The translations under genes were made by a program, and so were the position numbers. Positions 13,715 through 21,388 of a stretch of DNA of 64,000 nucleotides are shown here, one piece after another. The notes beneath the pieces are model-generated. The model searched no databases. It was given only the letters and a program-made list of their open reading frames with translations, and was not told the DNA's origin. How positions within the stretch are numbered: the stretch's first letter is position 1; each line of letters opens with the position of its first letter. Source of the stretch: a virus. Where the stretch lies: positions 1-64,000 of IMG/VR virus record IMGVR_UViG_3300044712_000557, one strand, 5' to 3'.

Positions 13715-14011
13715 ATGAAGTGCTACTGCTACGACAACGGCATCGCCCACGAGAAGTACGCATGCACATGCCCGTGTCACTCCGAGGTTGCAGCCAAGCC
13801 TCGTACGCTGACGCAGCTTCTGGAGGAGCGTAGGCAGCTTCAGATAGACGAGGAAGCATTGCGGAAGTCGATGCTCTCCATCAGCGTTCGCATCCGCGAA
13901 CTGCAGGATGAGTTTGTGGATCGCCTGGAGGAAGGCCATTGCGTCGTCTTTGGCGGTAGCGTCTACGCGAACGTCAACGGCGAATTCATGTCCTTCGTCC
14001 AGAGGAGTTAG
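13715..14011 (+). CDS. Cys-rich N-terminus plus coiled coil, 98 aa
   Basis: The N-terminus MKCYCYDNGIAHEKYACTCP CH cluster gives a probable zinc site; residues 35-75 form a long charged helix (LLEERRQLQIDEEALRKSML) that could be a coiled coil. The tail is beta-rich. GAGGAGAGCGAG precedes the ATG. Confidence 0.6.
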   Translation: MKCYCYDNGIAHEKYACTCPCHSEVAAKPRTLTQLLEERRQLQIDEEALRKSMLSISVRIRELQDEFVDRLEEGHCVVFGGSVYANVNGEFMSFVQRS

Positions 14012-14013
14012 GC

Positions 14014-14262
14014 ATGGTCGAGATCAAAGATCGAGTGATGCTTCCCGGCGAAGCGATGTGGGATCGCCTCGACCCACAGGACATCAAGGCCTCAACTGGA
14101 TGGTGCGAGGTCCACTTGAGTCATCGCGTGCTCGACAACGAACACTGGTGGCGCGTAGAGCACGACGTTCGCGATTGGGTGGGAGAGGGGCGTACCCCTA
14201 CTGAGGCCTTCGCGAGCTACAGGCTGGCCGTGGACGCTTGGTTGAGAGGAGACATGCTGTGA
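14014..14262 (+). CDS. Hypothetical protein, 82 aa
   Basis: Mixed sequence with STGWCEVHLSHRV and EHWWRVEHDVRDWV followed by TPTEAFASYRLAV, a strand-helix ending reminiscent of small HicB-like domains; this is only a resemblance. Coupled to the next gene by GTGA overlap. Confidence 0.55.
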   Translation: MVEIKDRVMLPGEAMWDRLDPQDIKASTGWCEVHLSHRVLDNEHWWRVEHDVRDWVGEGRTPTEAFASYRLAVDAWLRGDML

Positions 14263-14616
14263 AGATCTTTCAGTGGTACGACGAGATGAAGCCGGTCACC
14301 TGGGTGCCGGGCAAGGCTCGCGTCTTTCGGGGCCGAGCACGACGGCGTCACGCTGAGCCTCTGCCTTGGCTACGATAGCTCCTCCAACTGTCGCGACGGT
14401 GGAGACGAGAACGAGACGATGGAGGTTGCCATCTTTCTGGGAGACGAGATAGTGACCCTGCCCAACAGTGACACCGTGCAGGGATATGTGCCGGCGCTTC
14501 TGCTGCCTGTCTTGCTCGCGCATGTGGCGAACGATCAGCCTGCCGATGTGCGCGTGAAGGGCATGGTGGAAGTACTGGCTGCCTTTCAGAGACTGCAGGA
14601 AGGGGTGATCGGGTGA
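14259..14616 (+). CDS. Hypothetical protein requiring a +1 frameshift
   Basis: GTG 14259 (GTGA overlap) opens a frame MKIFQWYDEMKPVTWVPGK that would stop at 14378. The coherent coding sequence instead continues in the +1 frame, open from before 14330 to 14616 (GAEHDGVTLSLCLGYDSS ... MEVAIFLGDEIVTLP). The switch point is at 14325-14328, TTT C, where a phenylalanine tRNA could slip from TTT to TTC before the codon CGG. It is either a programmed frameshift, a natural mutation or a sequencing error. The joined product would be about 118 aa. ATG 14419 may alternatively start a separate 65 aa protein. Confidence 0.5.
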
Positions 14617-14792
14617 GCATCACACACCTCACGTCCAGCGAGGTCGTGGAGTTCTCACGCGGGTATATCGTCCTGGGATACGGCACAGTCTTCGAAGTGT
14701 CCTGGGATCCTTTCTCGCAAAAGTGGAACCTCGCCGAGTTTCCTTATCGGCAGTACACGATCTACCAGGGCAAGGTGAGCGAGCCGCGCTAG
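14613..14792 (+). CDS. Hypothetical protein, 59 aa
   Basis: GTG 14613 overlaps the preceding stop. Beta-rich, with YIVLGYGTVFEVSWDPFSQK. No family recognised. Confidence 0.5.
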   Translation: MSITHLTSSEVVEFSRGYIVLGYGTVFEVSWDPFSQKWNLAEFPYRQYTIYQGKVSEPR

Positions 14793-14810
14793 CCAAAAAA
14801 GGGGGGGCAG

Positions 14811-15041
14811 ATGCCCAGCTTCAAGTTCGCAGATCTTCATCGCCTGTTCCCCGCTCACAACCTCTGCCAGTGCGGGCACCAGCGGCTCTGGCATCGAGAG
14901 ATGCCTACTTGGTACGGTGCCCCGCACACCAAGACTCAGTGCCAGGGCAAGTGCCCTTGCAAGACATTCGAAGCCCTTCCTGAACAGCCCGACGCGAACT
15001 TCTGGAAGCAAGAGCAGGAGGGGAAGCTTCACTCTCACTAA
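14811..15041 (+). CDS. Cys/His-rich small protein, 76 aa
   Basis: NLCQCGHQRLWHREMP followed by TQCQGKCPCKTF: five cysteines and several histidines in zinc-site spacing, of the kind seen in many phage and actinobacterial small proteins with a CxCGH start. A run of G precedes the ATG. Function unknown. Confidence 0.6.
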   Translation: MPSFKFADLHRLFPAHNLCQCGHQRLWHREMPTWYGAPHTKTQCQGKCPCKTFEALPEQPDANFWKQEQEGKLHSH

Positions 15042-15098
15042 TGGTCGCATCCTGCAGTCGACCACGTCGAATGCAGGCTAGGATCATTGGAGGTCATC

Positions 15099-15323
15099 AT
15101 GTCGCTACGTGCTCCTGACGGTACGGGGATCAAGGGTGGGCTCACGAGCTATCACGCAGAGCGTATGCTGCGTGCCCTTTCCTTTGTTCCACAATTCGAC
15201 TCCATCAGCGAGACAGCTACGCAATTCGCAGTAGACGTTGCCGTAGACCATGCACGACTGGCCGCTCGTGCAGCCCTCAACGGTATGTACAATGGCAAGC
15301 GGCCATTTGGAGGAAACAAGTGA
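15099..15323 (+). CDS. Hypothetical protein, 74 aa
   Basis: ATG 15099 follows CATTGGAGGTCATC. Helical Ala-rich sequence (TQFAVDVAVDHARLAARAAL) with a Gly-rich end. A CTGCA...TGCAG hairpin (15052-15076) precedes it. Unknown function. Confidence 0.55.
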   Translation: MSLRAPDGTGIKGGLTSYHAERMLRALSFVPQFDSISETATQFAVDVAVDHARLAARAALNGMYNGKRPFGGNK

Positions 15324-15613
15324 AGCACCCGACCGTTGAAGAGGCCAAGGCTTTCGTGCTTGCCCTGTGGCCGAATGATCACAACCAGAACGTCAGCGTG
15401 CGGCAGGTCAGTAGAGGCTACACGATCGAGATCGCTCGCATGTACGGCTACGTCAACCTGAGCCTGGACAAACTGCTGAAGCTGGCAGAGTTCTTCGGCA
15501 CCATGAACATCGACACGTCTGATCGATGGGCCAGTCGTGGGTGTGATACGTGCGACTACGGCTCTTCGTACACGGTGTCGTTGTTAGTAGAGGATGACAA
15601 TGAATCTCGATGA
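15320..15613 (+). CDS. Hypothetical protein, 97 aa
   Basis: GTG 15320 after GGAGGAAACAA and overlapping the previous stop. The sequence IARMYGYVNLSLDKLLKLAE is similar to a segment of the protein at 10691; two cysteines in GCDTCDYGSS; acidic tail. No family recognised. Confidence 0.6.
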   Translation: MKHPTVEEAKAFVLALWPNDHNQNVSVRQVSRGYTIEIARMYGYVNLSLDKLLKLAEFFGTMNIDTSDRWASRGCDTCDYGSSYTVSLLVEDDNESR

Positions 15614-15806
15614 AGTCGGCTCCGTCATAGAGGAAGACGATTGGGACGGGCACGCTCCGTCTGATCGCGTCTACTGGTGCCAGGAGGAGCGTGCTTGTCG
15701 TAAGGGGCGCGATCGTGACGAACTGCAGGATCTCTGGCGCGAGGAGACTCAGCGGCGCAAGCGTGAGCGTGCGCCTTCGTTCTATCGAAAGGGAGCATGG
15801 CTGTGA
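15600..15806 (+). CDS. Hypothetical charged protein, 68 aa
   Basis: ATG 15600 is used because AGAGG lies six bases before it; ATG 15594 is too close to the same site. Acidic first half and Arg-rich second half (WREETQRRKRERAP). Coupled to the cREC gene. Confidence 0.55.
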   Translation: MNLDEVGSVIEEDDWDGHAPSDRVYWCQEERACRKGRDRDELQDLWREETQRRKRERAPSFYRKGAWL

Positions 15807-16240
15807 GTACCATACTCTTCCTCGATGACATGCCGATCAGGCACACCGTCTTCAAGGATCTGGCCGCCAGGGATGGCTTCCTGGTGGACTCTGCCTACAC
15901 CGCAGAGGAGGCCATCAGGCTCCTGGAGTCACACGAGTACGTAGGGGCATCCCTCGACCACGACCTGGGAGAGGATCACTACATGGGTCCGTACGTCTCG
16001 CCTAGCATGGGCGGGACAGCCCACAGTGGTCGTGCTGTGGCTCGATGGATCGCCGAGCACGGCAAGCCGTTCTTCGTGATGATCCACAGCTACAATCCAG
16101 ACGGGGCAAGGGAGATGTTCCAGATTGTTTGGGAGTCGGACCACCCCCTGAATGTTCGTAGTCAGCCATTCAACACTGCTGCCTTCAGGACATGGTTCAG
16201 TGACATTCACTGGTCAGAGGAAGCGAAGGAGGAGAAATGA
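15803..16240 (+). CDS. Cyclic-phosphate-processing receiver (cREC) domain protein
   Basis: The 145 aa protein has the family pattern: ILFLDDMPIRH at the N-terminus, TAEEAIRLL, VGASLDHDLGE (the SLDHDLG core), a helix HSGRAVARWIAEHGK, and MIHSYNPDGAREM. These receiver-like domains are predicted to process cyclic phosphate RNA ends in RNA repair systems. With the phage RNA ligase it may heal and seal cleaved tRNAs (inference). GTG 15803 is preferred over ATG 15797 because GGGAG is at proper distance and the GTGA overlap is typical here. Confidence 0.8.
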   Translation: MSTILFLDDMPIRHTVFKDLAARDGFLVDSAYTAEEAIRLLESHEYVGASLDHDLGEDHYMGPYVSPSMGGTAHSGRAVARWIAEHGKPFFVMIHSYNPDGAREMFQIVWESDHPLNVRSQPFNTAAFRTWFSDIHWSEEAKEEK

Positions 16241-16605
16241 TCACGTATCACGAAGAGTACCCCAGCCTTGATCGGCCGCTTCGTGCGGTGACGTTGTCGG
16301 ACGAGAACTGCCTGCTCACGTTCTCGTTCACTGGTGGGAGCGTGGCGCAGTACCGTGCGGTGGGCGACTGCTGCTCGCACTCCTGGATCGAGCACCTGGA
16401 GACGCCTAACGAGTTTGAGGGGCGTAGGATCGTTGCCGTGGAAGACGTGGACGTTGTCCCCCAGCCCGAAAACGACCCCGAAGAGTACGAATACATCAGG
16501 GTCTACAAGACCGTCTTCCGCCTCGACAACGGGGAGGCGATCACGGCCGAGTACCGCAACAGCAGCAACGGCTACTACGGTGGCTGGCTGGAGAGGATCT
16601 CATGA
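16237..16605 (+). CDS. Hypothetical protein, 122 aa
   Basis: Beta-rich protein with LTFSFTGGSVAQYRAVGDCCSHSWIEHLE, then a second strand-rich half ending NGYYGGWLERIS. The GDCC-S-SW block is found in small phage and bacterial proteins of unknown function (DUF7448-like, from memory). Start ATGA overlap with the cREC gene. Confidence 0.6.
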   Translation: MITYHEEYPSLDRPLRAVTLSDENCLLTFSFTGGSVAQYRAVGDCCSHSWIEHLETPNEFEGRRIVAVEDVDVVPQPENDPEEYEYIRVYKTVFRLDNGEAITAEYRNSSNGYYGGWLERIS

Positions 16606-16841
16606 GCGTACGCAGGTTCAAGATCAAGGCGAAGCTCGACGGTGCCGATGAGGTCACCGTCGAGATCAAGCCTACGGCAGGAGATAACGACGCCATCGTC
16701 TCAGTGCGCCCCAAGCATCAGAGGATCGTCTACACGGGCCTCCTGAGTGACGTGGCACTTATCGTCGCGGCCCGGCACTGCAAGGCCTTGGCAGCCCAGC
16801 AGGGCATTGCAGTGCCCACTGCGAGGAAGGTGAAGCGATGA
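16602..16841 (+). CDS. Hypothetical protein, 79 aa
   Basis: Beta-rich first half (VRRFKIKAKLDGADEVTVEI) and a helix LIVAARHCKALAAQQ; basic tail. Overlaps both neighbours by four bases. No family recognised. Confidence 0.6.
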   Translation: MSVRRFKIKAKLDGADEVTVEIKPTAGDNDAIVSVRPKHQRIVYTGLLSDVALIVAARHCKALAAQQGIAVPTARKVKR

Positions 16842-17083
16842 GGCGGATCGTTGCTGCAGTAGCCATGATCGTGCTCCTGGTTGGATGCAGTAGCACGTCA
16901 CGCTATGTCGTTACCATGAAGGATGGAAGGCAGTTCAGGGTCAACGCTGCTGGAGTAGAGTTCCCCGAGTTGCATTGCATGAGGATGTACGACCTGAATG
17001 GGACTCTAGTCTTCAGGTCTTGCGAAGTGGAGAAGTACGAAGTCGTTGAGGCGTGGCCCCCGGAGAACCAAGCGCAACGTTAG
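16838..17083 (+). CDS. Small lipoprotein, YgdI/YgdR-like
   Basis: Signal peptide MRRIVAAVAMIVLLVGC with a clear lipobox (LVGC, Cys17 lipidated). The mature part (YVVTMKDGRQF ... LNGTLVFRSCEVEKYEVVEA) resembles the small SH3-like YgdI/YgdR lipoproteins. Placed in the host membrane it could alter receptor or envelope function, for instance in superinfection exclusion (inference). Length 81 aa is typical. Confidence 0.7.
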   Translation: MRRIVAAVAMIVLLVGCSSTSRYVVTMKDGRQFRVNAAGVEFPELHCMRMYDLNGTLVFRSCEVEKYEVVEAWPPENQAQR

Positions 17084-17100
17084 CCGCCTCTCCCGGCGGC
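17083..17100 (+). other. GC-rich hairpin
   Basis: GCCGCC-TCTCCC-GGCGGC immediately after the lipoprotein stop. No T-run follows, so termination is doubtful; it may stabilise the mRNA end. Confidence 0.4.
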
Positions 17101-17140
17101 GGGCACGGTCAAATCACTGACTGTTAAAAAGGGAGAGCAT

Positions 17141-17362
17141 ATGCAGACCATGCAGACTGTCGTTGCCGTGGACGGTTCCGTTCGTAGCGTGCGCGTTGGT
17201 TCCTCTTCGCGTCCTGGCGTCGTCCACAAGGTTGTCCTCTCGTGCTCGTGTGAGGGCTTCCAGTACGTTGGTCACTGCCGTCACCTGGGCGAGGCCGCCG
17301 TGGTCCTCTGTGAGGACACGCGTGCTGCTCGCCTGCGCACTCGTGTGCGCCTGAGCCGTTAG
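17141..17362 (+). CDS. SWIM-type zinc finger protein, 73 aa
   Basis: The central part KVVLSCSCEGFQYVGHCRHLGE matches the CxCx(n)CxH SWIM pattern. SWIM fingers bind DNA or protein, often in transposases and helicase partners; a free-standing SWIM of 73 aa is small. AAAAAGGGAGAG precedes the ATG. Confidence 0.65.
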   Translation: MQTMQTVVAVDGSVRSVRVGSSSRPGVVHKVVLSCSCEGFQYVGHCRHLGEAAVVLCEDTRAARLRTRVRLSR

Positions 17363-17442
17363 TCTTTACCGGGCCTTAGCAGTCCTATAGGGTGGGCTAG
17401 GGACGCTTGCGTGCGAGGCAGGGGGCACGCAGAGGAGATCGC

Positions 17443-17634
17443 ATGGAATCTGAGATTGTCGTGAGTACTCTTCCGACCGAGGAAGATCGAGAGACGTTCT
17501 GGGAGATGCTCTACCTGCTCTCAGGCTGGGGTCTGTGTGATCCTGAGTTTCACAAGCTGGGGGCCAAGCTGTTCAACGACGAGTCGTTCACTGATGACAT
17601 GGAAGGACTACACGGCAAATGCCACATTCAATGA
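17443..17634 (+). CDS. Hypothetical acidic protein, 63 aa
   Basis: AGAGGAGATCGC precedes ATG 17443. Acidic helical protein (EEDRETFWEMLYLLSGWG). A GCGTGC/GCACGC hairpin (17409-17430) lies in the leader. Function unknown. Confidence 0.55.
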   Translation: MESEIVVSTLPTEEDRETFWEMLYLLSGWGLCDPEFHKLGAKLFNDESFTDDMEGLHGKCHIQ

Positions 17635-17825
17635 TGGGAACCCGAGGATCCATCCGCTTTCGAGGGAAGAACAGCCCGCGCTACCGCAAGGAAGCGTACA
17701 GGCTGGAGCAGGAGACGTACCTGCGCGCCCTGGCGCACAAGGCCCAGGTGGAGGCGAAGCAGGCCAAGGACGCACTGGAGCGTGAGCGTCGTCCTCTGGC
17801 GCGCAAGCTCTGGCCGACAAGGTGA
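17631..17825 (+). CDS. Hypothetical basic coiled-coil protein, 64 aa
   Basis: Very basic start (TRGSIRFRGKNSPRYRKEAY) and an Ala/Lys/Glu helix. ATG 17631 overlaps the preceding stop. A GTG at 17822 overlapping its stop opens a further 14-codon frame that ends next to the following gene; that frame may be chance. Confidence 0.5.
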   Translation: MMGTRGSIRFRGKNSPRYRKEAYRLEQETYLRALAHKAQVEAKQAKDALERERRPLARKLWPTR

Positions 17826-17862
17826 AGGGCTTCACGTCGCGGCTCTTCGGAAGGAAGACGGG

Positions 17863-18033
17863 ATGAAGGAAGAGACTGCCCGCAAGTGGATCGACCTGGA
17901 GCGCTGCTTGCCCGAGGGCGCAATGGAAGCCATGAAGCAGAGCCACAAGGGTGAGTGGTGTACTCAGTTTTGCGGGGCCAAGTTCTTCTTCAAGAAGCTT
18001 GAGCAGGCAAAGCGCGAGTACCCGGAGCTGTGA
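17863..18033 (+). CDS. Hypothetical protein, 56 aa
   Basis: MKEETARKWIDLERCLPEGA then WCTQFCGAKFFFKKLEQAKR: helical with three cysteines. AAGGAAG precedes ATG 17863. No family recognised. Confidence 0.5.
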   Translation: MKEETARKWIDLERCLPEGAMEAMKQSHKGEWCTQFCGAKFFFKKLEQAKREYPEL

Positions 18034-18041
18034 GGTAGATT

Positions 18042-18260
18042 ATGTGCCTATGCGGTGGCGTGCTAGAGACTGCTACGCTTGTGGCAGCCGGGGGATACAT
18101 TGTGAAGAAGCAGTGGAAGATCAAGCTGCCATCGCTTGCGACGATCGTGGCCGGAATGCGCGCTGGTGTGCGTCCCGGCCAAGTGTTCAAGGACAAGCGT
18201 AGGCCTGCCAGGGTCAACGAGAAGGCACAGGTGAAGGCGGATGCTGCGGATCACTGCTGA
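18042..18260 (+). CDS. Hypothetical protein, 72 aa
   Basis: MCLCGGVLETATLVAAGGYI may be a short membrane-interacting N-terminus; the rest is basic (FKDKRRPARVNEKAQVK). GAGGTAGATT precedes the ATG. Unknown. Confidence 0.45.
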   Translation: MCLCGGVLETATLVAAGGYIVKKQWKIKLPSLATIVAGMRAGVRPGQVFKDKRRPARVNEKAQVKADAADHC

Positions 18261-18453
18261 CGTAAACGGCAAGCCCATTGGGTACATCTTCGCCCACAAC
18301 GTTGGGACGCTGAAGGGTGAGATCTGCTCGTATGACGCAGCCATCTGGAACCCTGCTGCAGATGATGGAGTCCTGGGGCTGGAGGGAATCACCCACTTTA
18401 GGCCTGACGGATGGATTTCTCTGGTGAGGAAGGTGATCAATGCTGTCACCTAG
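18241..18453 (+). CDS. Hypothetical protein, 70 aa
   Basis: Beta-rich (MLRITADVNGKPIGYIFAHN ... GLEGITHFRPDGWISLV). Overlaps the previous gene by 20 bases and the next by 14. Function unknown. Confidence 0.55.
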   Translation: MLRITADVNGKPIGYIFAHNVGTLKGEICSYDAAIWNPAADDGVLGLEGITHFRPDGWISLVRKVINAVT

Positions 18454-18607
18454 GCTTCGTTTCATGTTCCGCGCACGACGGGCCTTTGAGCAGGGATGGA
18501 TGGCTGTCGCTGAGCGCAGTGGTGGAAAGCTGGCATTTGCAGATTGCCCCTACTGGAGCCTGCTGGATCTGATGGACGAGAGGCGCGCATATTGGGAGGG
18601 AAAGTGA
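18440..18607 (+). CDS. Hypothetical protein, 55 aa
   Basis: Basic N-terminus (MLSPRLRFMFRARRAFEQGW) and an acidic end. The stop overlaps the GTG of the AAA+ gene. Not recognised. Confidence 0.5.
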   Translation: MLSPRLRFMFRARRAFEQGWMAVAERSGGKLAFADCPYWSLLDLMDERRAYWEGK

Positions 18608-20166
18608 GCAACCAAGCTCTGATCGATCAGTTGCTGGCAGCACGCGAGGTTAGCACGCCGCTGATCGCGATCACCACGCCTGATCAGCCGGCAGTGGCGA
18701 GCGCCATCACGAAGTCGCTGAATGGCAAGACGCCTGTCATCTCGTGGGATCGCGTGAAGGGCTTCCAGCCCAAGAACAAGAAGGGTGTCGAGGCCCTGGA
18801 GTCGTTCTGCAACGCGAACGACATCAAGCCTGAAGATCTGTCCTTCGCTACCGCCGAGGCGAGGGACGCGTTCCGGCTTGCGATGACCCTGCCTGAGCAC
18901 ACTGTCCTGATCGCGTTCTCCCTGGACCGGTTCATGCGTGAGGAGTCTGGGGCAGTGGTCGTGCAGGCGATCCTGAACCTGCGTGATGCGTTCCTCAGCA
19001 ACCATCGCATGCTGATCGGCCTCAGCCCTGACTTCTCGTTGCCTGCCGAGATCCAGCATGACGTGATCCTACTGGACGATCCTCTGCCTGACGATGACAC
19101 CTATCGCGAGATCGTGAAGACGGCCATCAAGAACACCAAGGATGGCGGGCACGAGATCGAGAAGGTGTCCACTGAGACGGTGACGCAGACGGTTCGCGCT
19201 ATCCGTGGCCTGTCTCCATTCGAGGCCGATCAGGTTGTTTCGATGTCGATCGCCTCGACCGGCATGAAGAAGATCGACCTTGCGTCAGCGTGGAAGCTCA
19301 AGGTGGGAGCTACGAATAAGATCAAGGGTCTGACGATGACCCTCGACGGTCCCGACCTGAAGGATCTGCGTGGACTTAATCAGATCACCAGCATGCTCAA
19401 CGACCTTTGGGCTGGGCCTGAGCCGCCCGAGCTGGTCGTGCGCGTAGACGAGATCGACAAGACGATGGCTGGCCTGGGCAGCAATGGTGGCCCTGGCGAC
19501 AACACTGGTGTCTCCCAGGATCTCAACCAGAACTTCCTCGTCAACATGGAAGACAACGGATGGGTGGGCGCCATCCTGGTCGGCATCCGTGGCTCTGGCA
19601 AGACGATCCTCACGCAGAGCATCGGGGCTGCGCATGGTGTGCCAACGATCGCGATGGACGCTGGCGCGATGAAGGGCAAGCATGTGGGAGAGAGCGAGCA
19701 GGCATTCCGCGAAGCCTTCCGTACGATCAAGTCGATCGGAGGCTCTCGTGTTTGCGTGCTTGCTACCTGCAACAAGCTGGATGTCCTTCCTCCTGAGTTG
19801 CTGCGCAGGTTCAAGCTGCAGATCTGGTACTTCGATCTTCTGACCAAGGAAGAGCGAGATGCCCTGTGGCCCATCTACCTCAAGCGTTACGGTCACGACC
19901 TTAATGCCGAGCGTCCACATGACGAAGGGTGGACCGGCGCAGAGATCCGCAACTGCTGCGAGATGGCTTACAAGCTGCGCCGAAACGTGAAGGAGTACGG
20001 GAATACGTGCATCGTGCCCGTTACGAAGTCTGACCCTCGATCGGTTGAGGCCCTTCGTGACAAGGCGCAAAACTGTTTCTTGTCCGCTTCGTACCCTGGA
20101 CCGTATCGTAAGCCAGTGGCCGAAGTGGTCGAGTTCTCTGGTCGTCAGTTGGGAGGTAAGAATTGA
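18604..20166 (+). CDS. AAA+ ATPase with Walker B placed before Walker A
   Basis: The 520 aa protein has an N-terminal half that is not recognised and a C-terminal AAA+ module. Walker B-like VRVDEID is at about residues 279-285, before Walker A GIRGSGKT at 327-334; then GKHVGESEQAFREAF, a sensor 1 region LATCNKLD (about 386-393) and PPELLRRFK with candidate arginine fingers. The strand order therefore differs from canonical AAA+ proteins. GTG 18604 overlaps the upstream stop and follows GGGAGGG. The next gene is DUF3150-like and a VWA protein is encoded at 41796, so a MoxR/CobS-like chaperone role is likely (inference). Confidence 0.75.
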   Translation: MSNQALIDQLLAAREVSTPLIAITTPDQPAVASAITKSLNGKTPVISWDRVKGFQPKNKKGVEALESFCNANDIKPEDLSFATAEARDAFRLAMTLPEHTVLIAFSLDRFMREESGAVVVQAILNLRDAFLSNHRMLIGLSPDFSLPAEIQHDVILLDDPLPDDDTYREIVKTAIKNTKDGGHEIEKVSTETVTQTVRAIRGLSPFEADQVVSMSIASTGMKKIDLASAWKLKVGATNKIKGLTMTLDGPDLKDLRGLNQITSMLNDLWAGPEPPELVVRVDEIDKTMAGLGSNGGPGDNTGVSQDLNQNFLVNMEDNGWVGAILVGIRGSGKTILTQSIGAAHGVPTIAMDAGAMKGKHVGESEQAFREAFRTIKSIGGSRVCVLATCNKLDVLPPELLRRFKLQIWYFDLLTKEERDALWPIYLKRYGHDLNAERPHDEGWTGAEIRNCCEMAYKLRRNVKEYGNTCIVPVTKSDPRSVEALRDKAQNCFLSASYPGPYRKPVAEVVEFSGRQLGGKN

Positions 20167-21059
20167 GCGCAGAGCCGCAGATCTCCGACTCTACCGTCGT
20201 ACTCAGCCTGGAGCTTGGTCGTGTCTCCAATCGCCGTCGCATCAAGAGCGACACCGAGGCGATCACGACTGATATCGACAGGTCGATGCTGCACCTTGGC
20301 GTCGACCTGTTCGACGCCCCTGAGCTTCGCGCGTGCCAGAACTTCCTGGTGAAGCTGAAGGCCTCCATCAAGCTCTTGACCGTTCCGTCGTTCTTCCGTG
20401 GCGGCATGTACCTCGTCAAGCTGGAGGCCTTCGAACAGGTCGACAAGCTGATCGAAGAGGCCAAGGAGGAATTCAAGCCTCTCGTGGAGGCATTCGCCAA
20501 CGCGGTCGATCAGCGTCGTGACGAGGCCAAGGAACGCCTCAAGGGTGCGTTCAATGCTGCTCTCTACCCGAATCGAGAGCAGGTTCTGGCGGCCTACAGC
20601 ATCTCGCATCAGTGGCTCACGCTGGCTACACCAACCTCGCTCAAGAAGATCAACATGGCCCTCTTTGAGCGAGAGCGTGTGAAGGCCGAGGAGGCCCTTA
20701 AGGTCGCCACCGAGGGAATCACAGCCCTGCTAGCAACGGAAGCCAAGCACCTCAGCGAGCACCTGATCGATCGCCTTACGCCTGATGCTGATGGTGAGGC
20801 GAAGCAGATCCGCAAGGGCTCAGTGAATGGCATTACTGAGTTCCTCTCCACGTTCCATCTCCGCAACATCGGAACCAGCGAAGAGCTTGATGCCCAGGTC
20901 GAGAAGATCAAGCGTCTGATGACCGGTGTCGACGTGGTCGATCTCCGTGGCAATGAGACGTTGCGCAACGACGTTGCTAAGGGGTTCAAGGAAGTTGCCT
21001 CTGCGCTCGATGCGCTGATCGTGGACAAGCCAAAGCGCTACATGGGCGGCGATGAGTAA
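20163..21059 (+). CDS. DUF3150-like partner of the AAA+ ATPase, 298 aa
   Basis: Start TTG 20163 overlaps the ATPase stop and follows GGGAGGT. The protein opens with a strand region (LGRVSNRRRI) followed by long amphipathic helices (VDKLIEEAKEEFKPLVEAFA ... ERVKAEEALKVATEGITALL). Position right after an AAA+ ATPase and the mostly helical make-up match DUF3150 proteins of phage MoxR-type operons. Role: probably substrate or adaptor protein of the ATPase. Family assignment is from layout and should be tested. Confidence 0.6.
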   Translation: MSAEPQISDSTVVLSLELGRVSNRRRIKSDTEAITTDIDRSMLHLGVDLFDAPELRACQNFLVKLKASIKLLTVPSFFRGGMYLVKLEAFEQVDKLIEEAKEEFKPLVEAFANAVDQRRDEAKERLKGAFNAALYPNREQVLAAYSISHQWLTLATPTSLKKINMALFERERVKAEEALKVATEGITALLATEAKHLSEHLIDRLTPDADGEAKQIRKGSVNGITEFLSTFHLRNIGTSEELDAQVEKIKRLMTGVDVVDLRGNETLRNDVAKGFKEVASALDALIVDKPKRYMGGDE

Positions 21060-21231
21060 CTGCCTGGAAGGGGCTACGGTATGTCCAGAGTGTAGGTGCC
21101 TGCTCTTCTGGGTAGATGATAGGCGGCACGACCTTTGGCATACTGCTCTTGAGGAAAGGATAAAGGCTCTTGAGCTACGCGAACATCCCGGAGGGGATGG
21201 AGGCATCATCTCTTTCGTGGCGCAGAAGTAA
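21052..21231 (+). CDS. Small CxxC protein, 59 aa
   Basis: MSNCLEGATVCPECRCLLFW gives a single zinc knuckle, followed by a charged helix. ATG 21052 overlaps the preceding gene. Unknown function. Confidence 0.5.
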   Translation: MSNCLEGATVCPECRCLLFWVDDRRHDLWHTALEERIKALELREHPGGDGGIISFVAQK

Positions 21232-21388
21232 GCGGGCGCACGGAAACGCACGCCTCAGCGTCAAGTGCGCACTTGAGGTCAGGGCATGGCGGGGGCACCT
21301 TAGCTCCCGCCAGACCGCCGAGATGTTTGGTGTAACGAAGAACACCGTCTTGAACATCTGGCGCGGAGCAAGCTGGAGGTACGTGTGA
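21170..21388 (+). CDS. Helix-turn-helix microprotein, up to 72 aa
   Basis: The C-terminal RQTAEMFGVTKNTVLNIWRG is a clear helix-turn-helix of the type found at the end of HNH proteins or as single-domain regulators. Start is uncertain: TTG 21170 (AAAGG upstream) or ATG 21197. It overlaps the CxxC gene in another frame. Confidence 0.55.
   Translation: MSYANIPEGMEASSLSWRRSKRAHGNARLSVKCALEVRAWRGHLSSRQTAEMFGVTKNTVLNIWRGASWRYV

Noticed and set aside
19285-20070. Long antisense ORF (261 aa) opposite the AAA+ gene
   Set aside because: It mirrors the sense codons, has no binding site or recognisable motif, and many such shadows exist because the coding strand avoids complementary stops.
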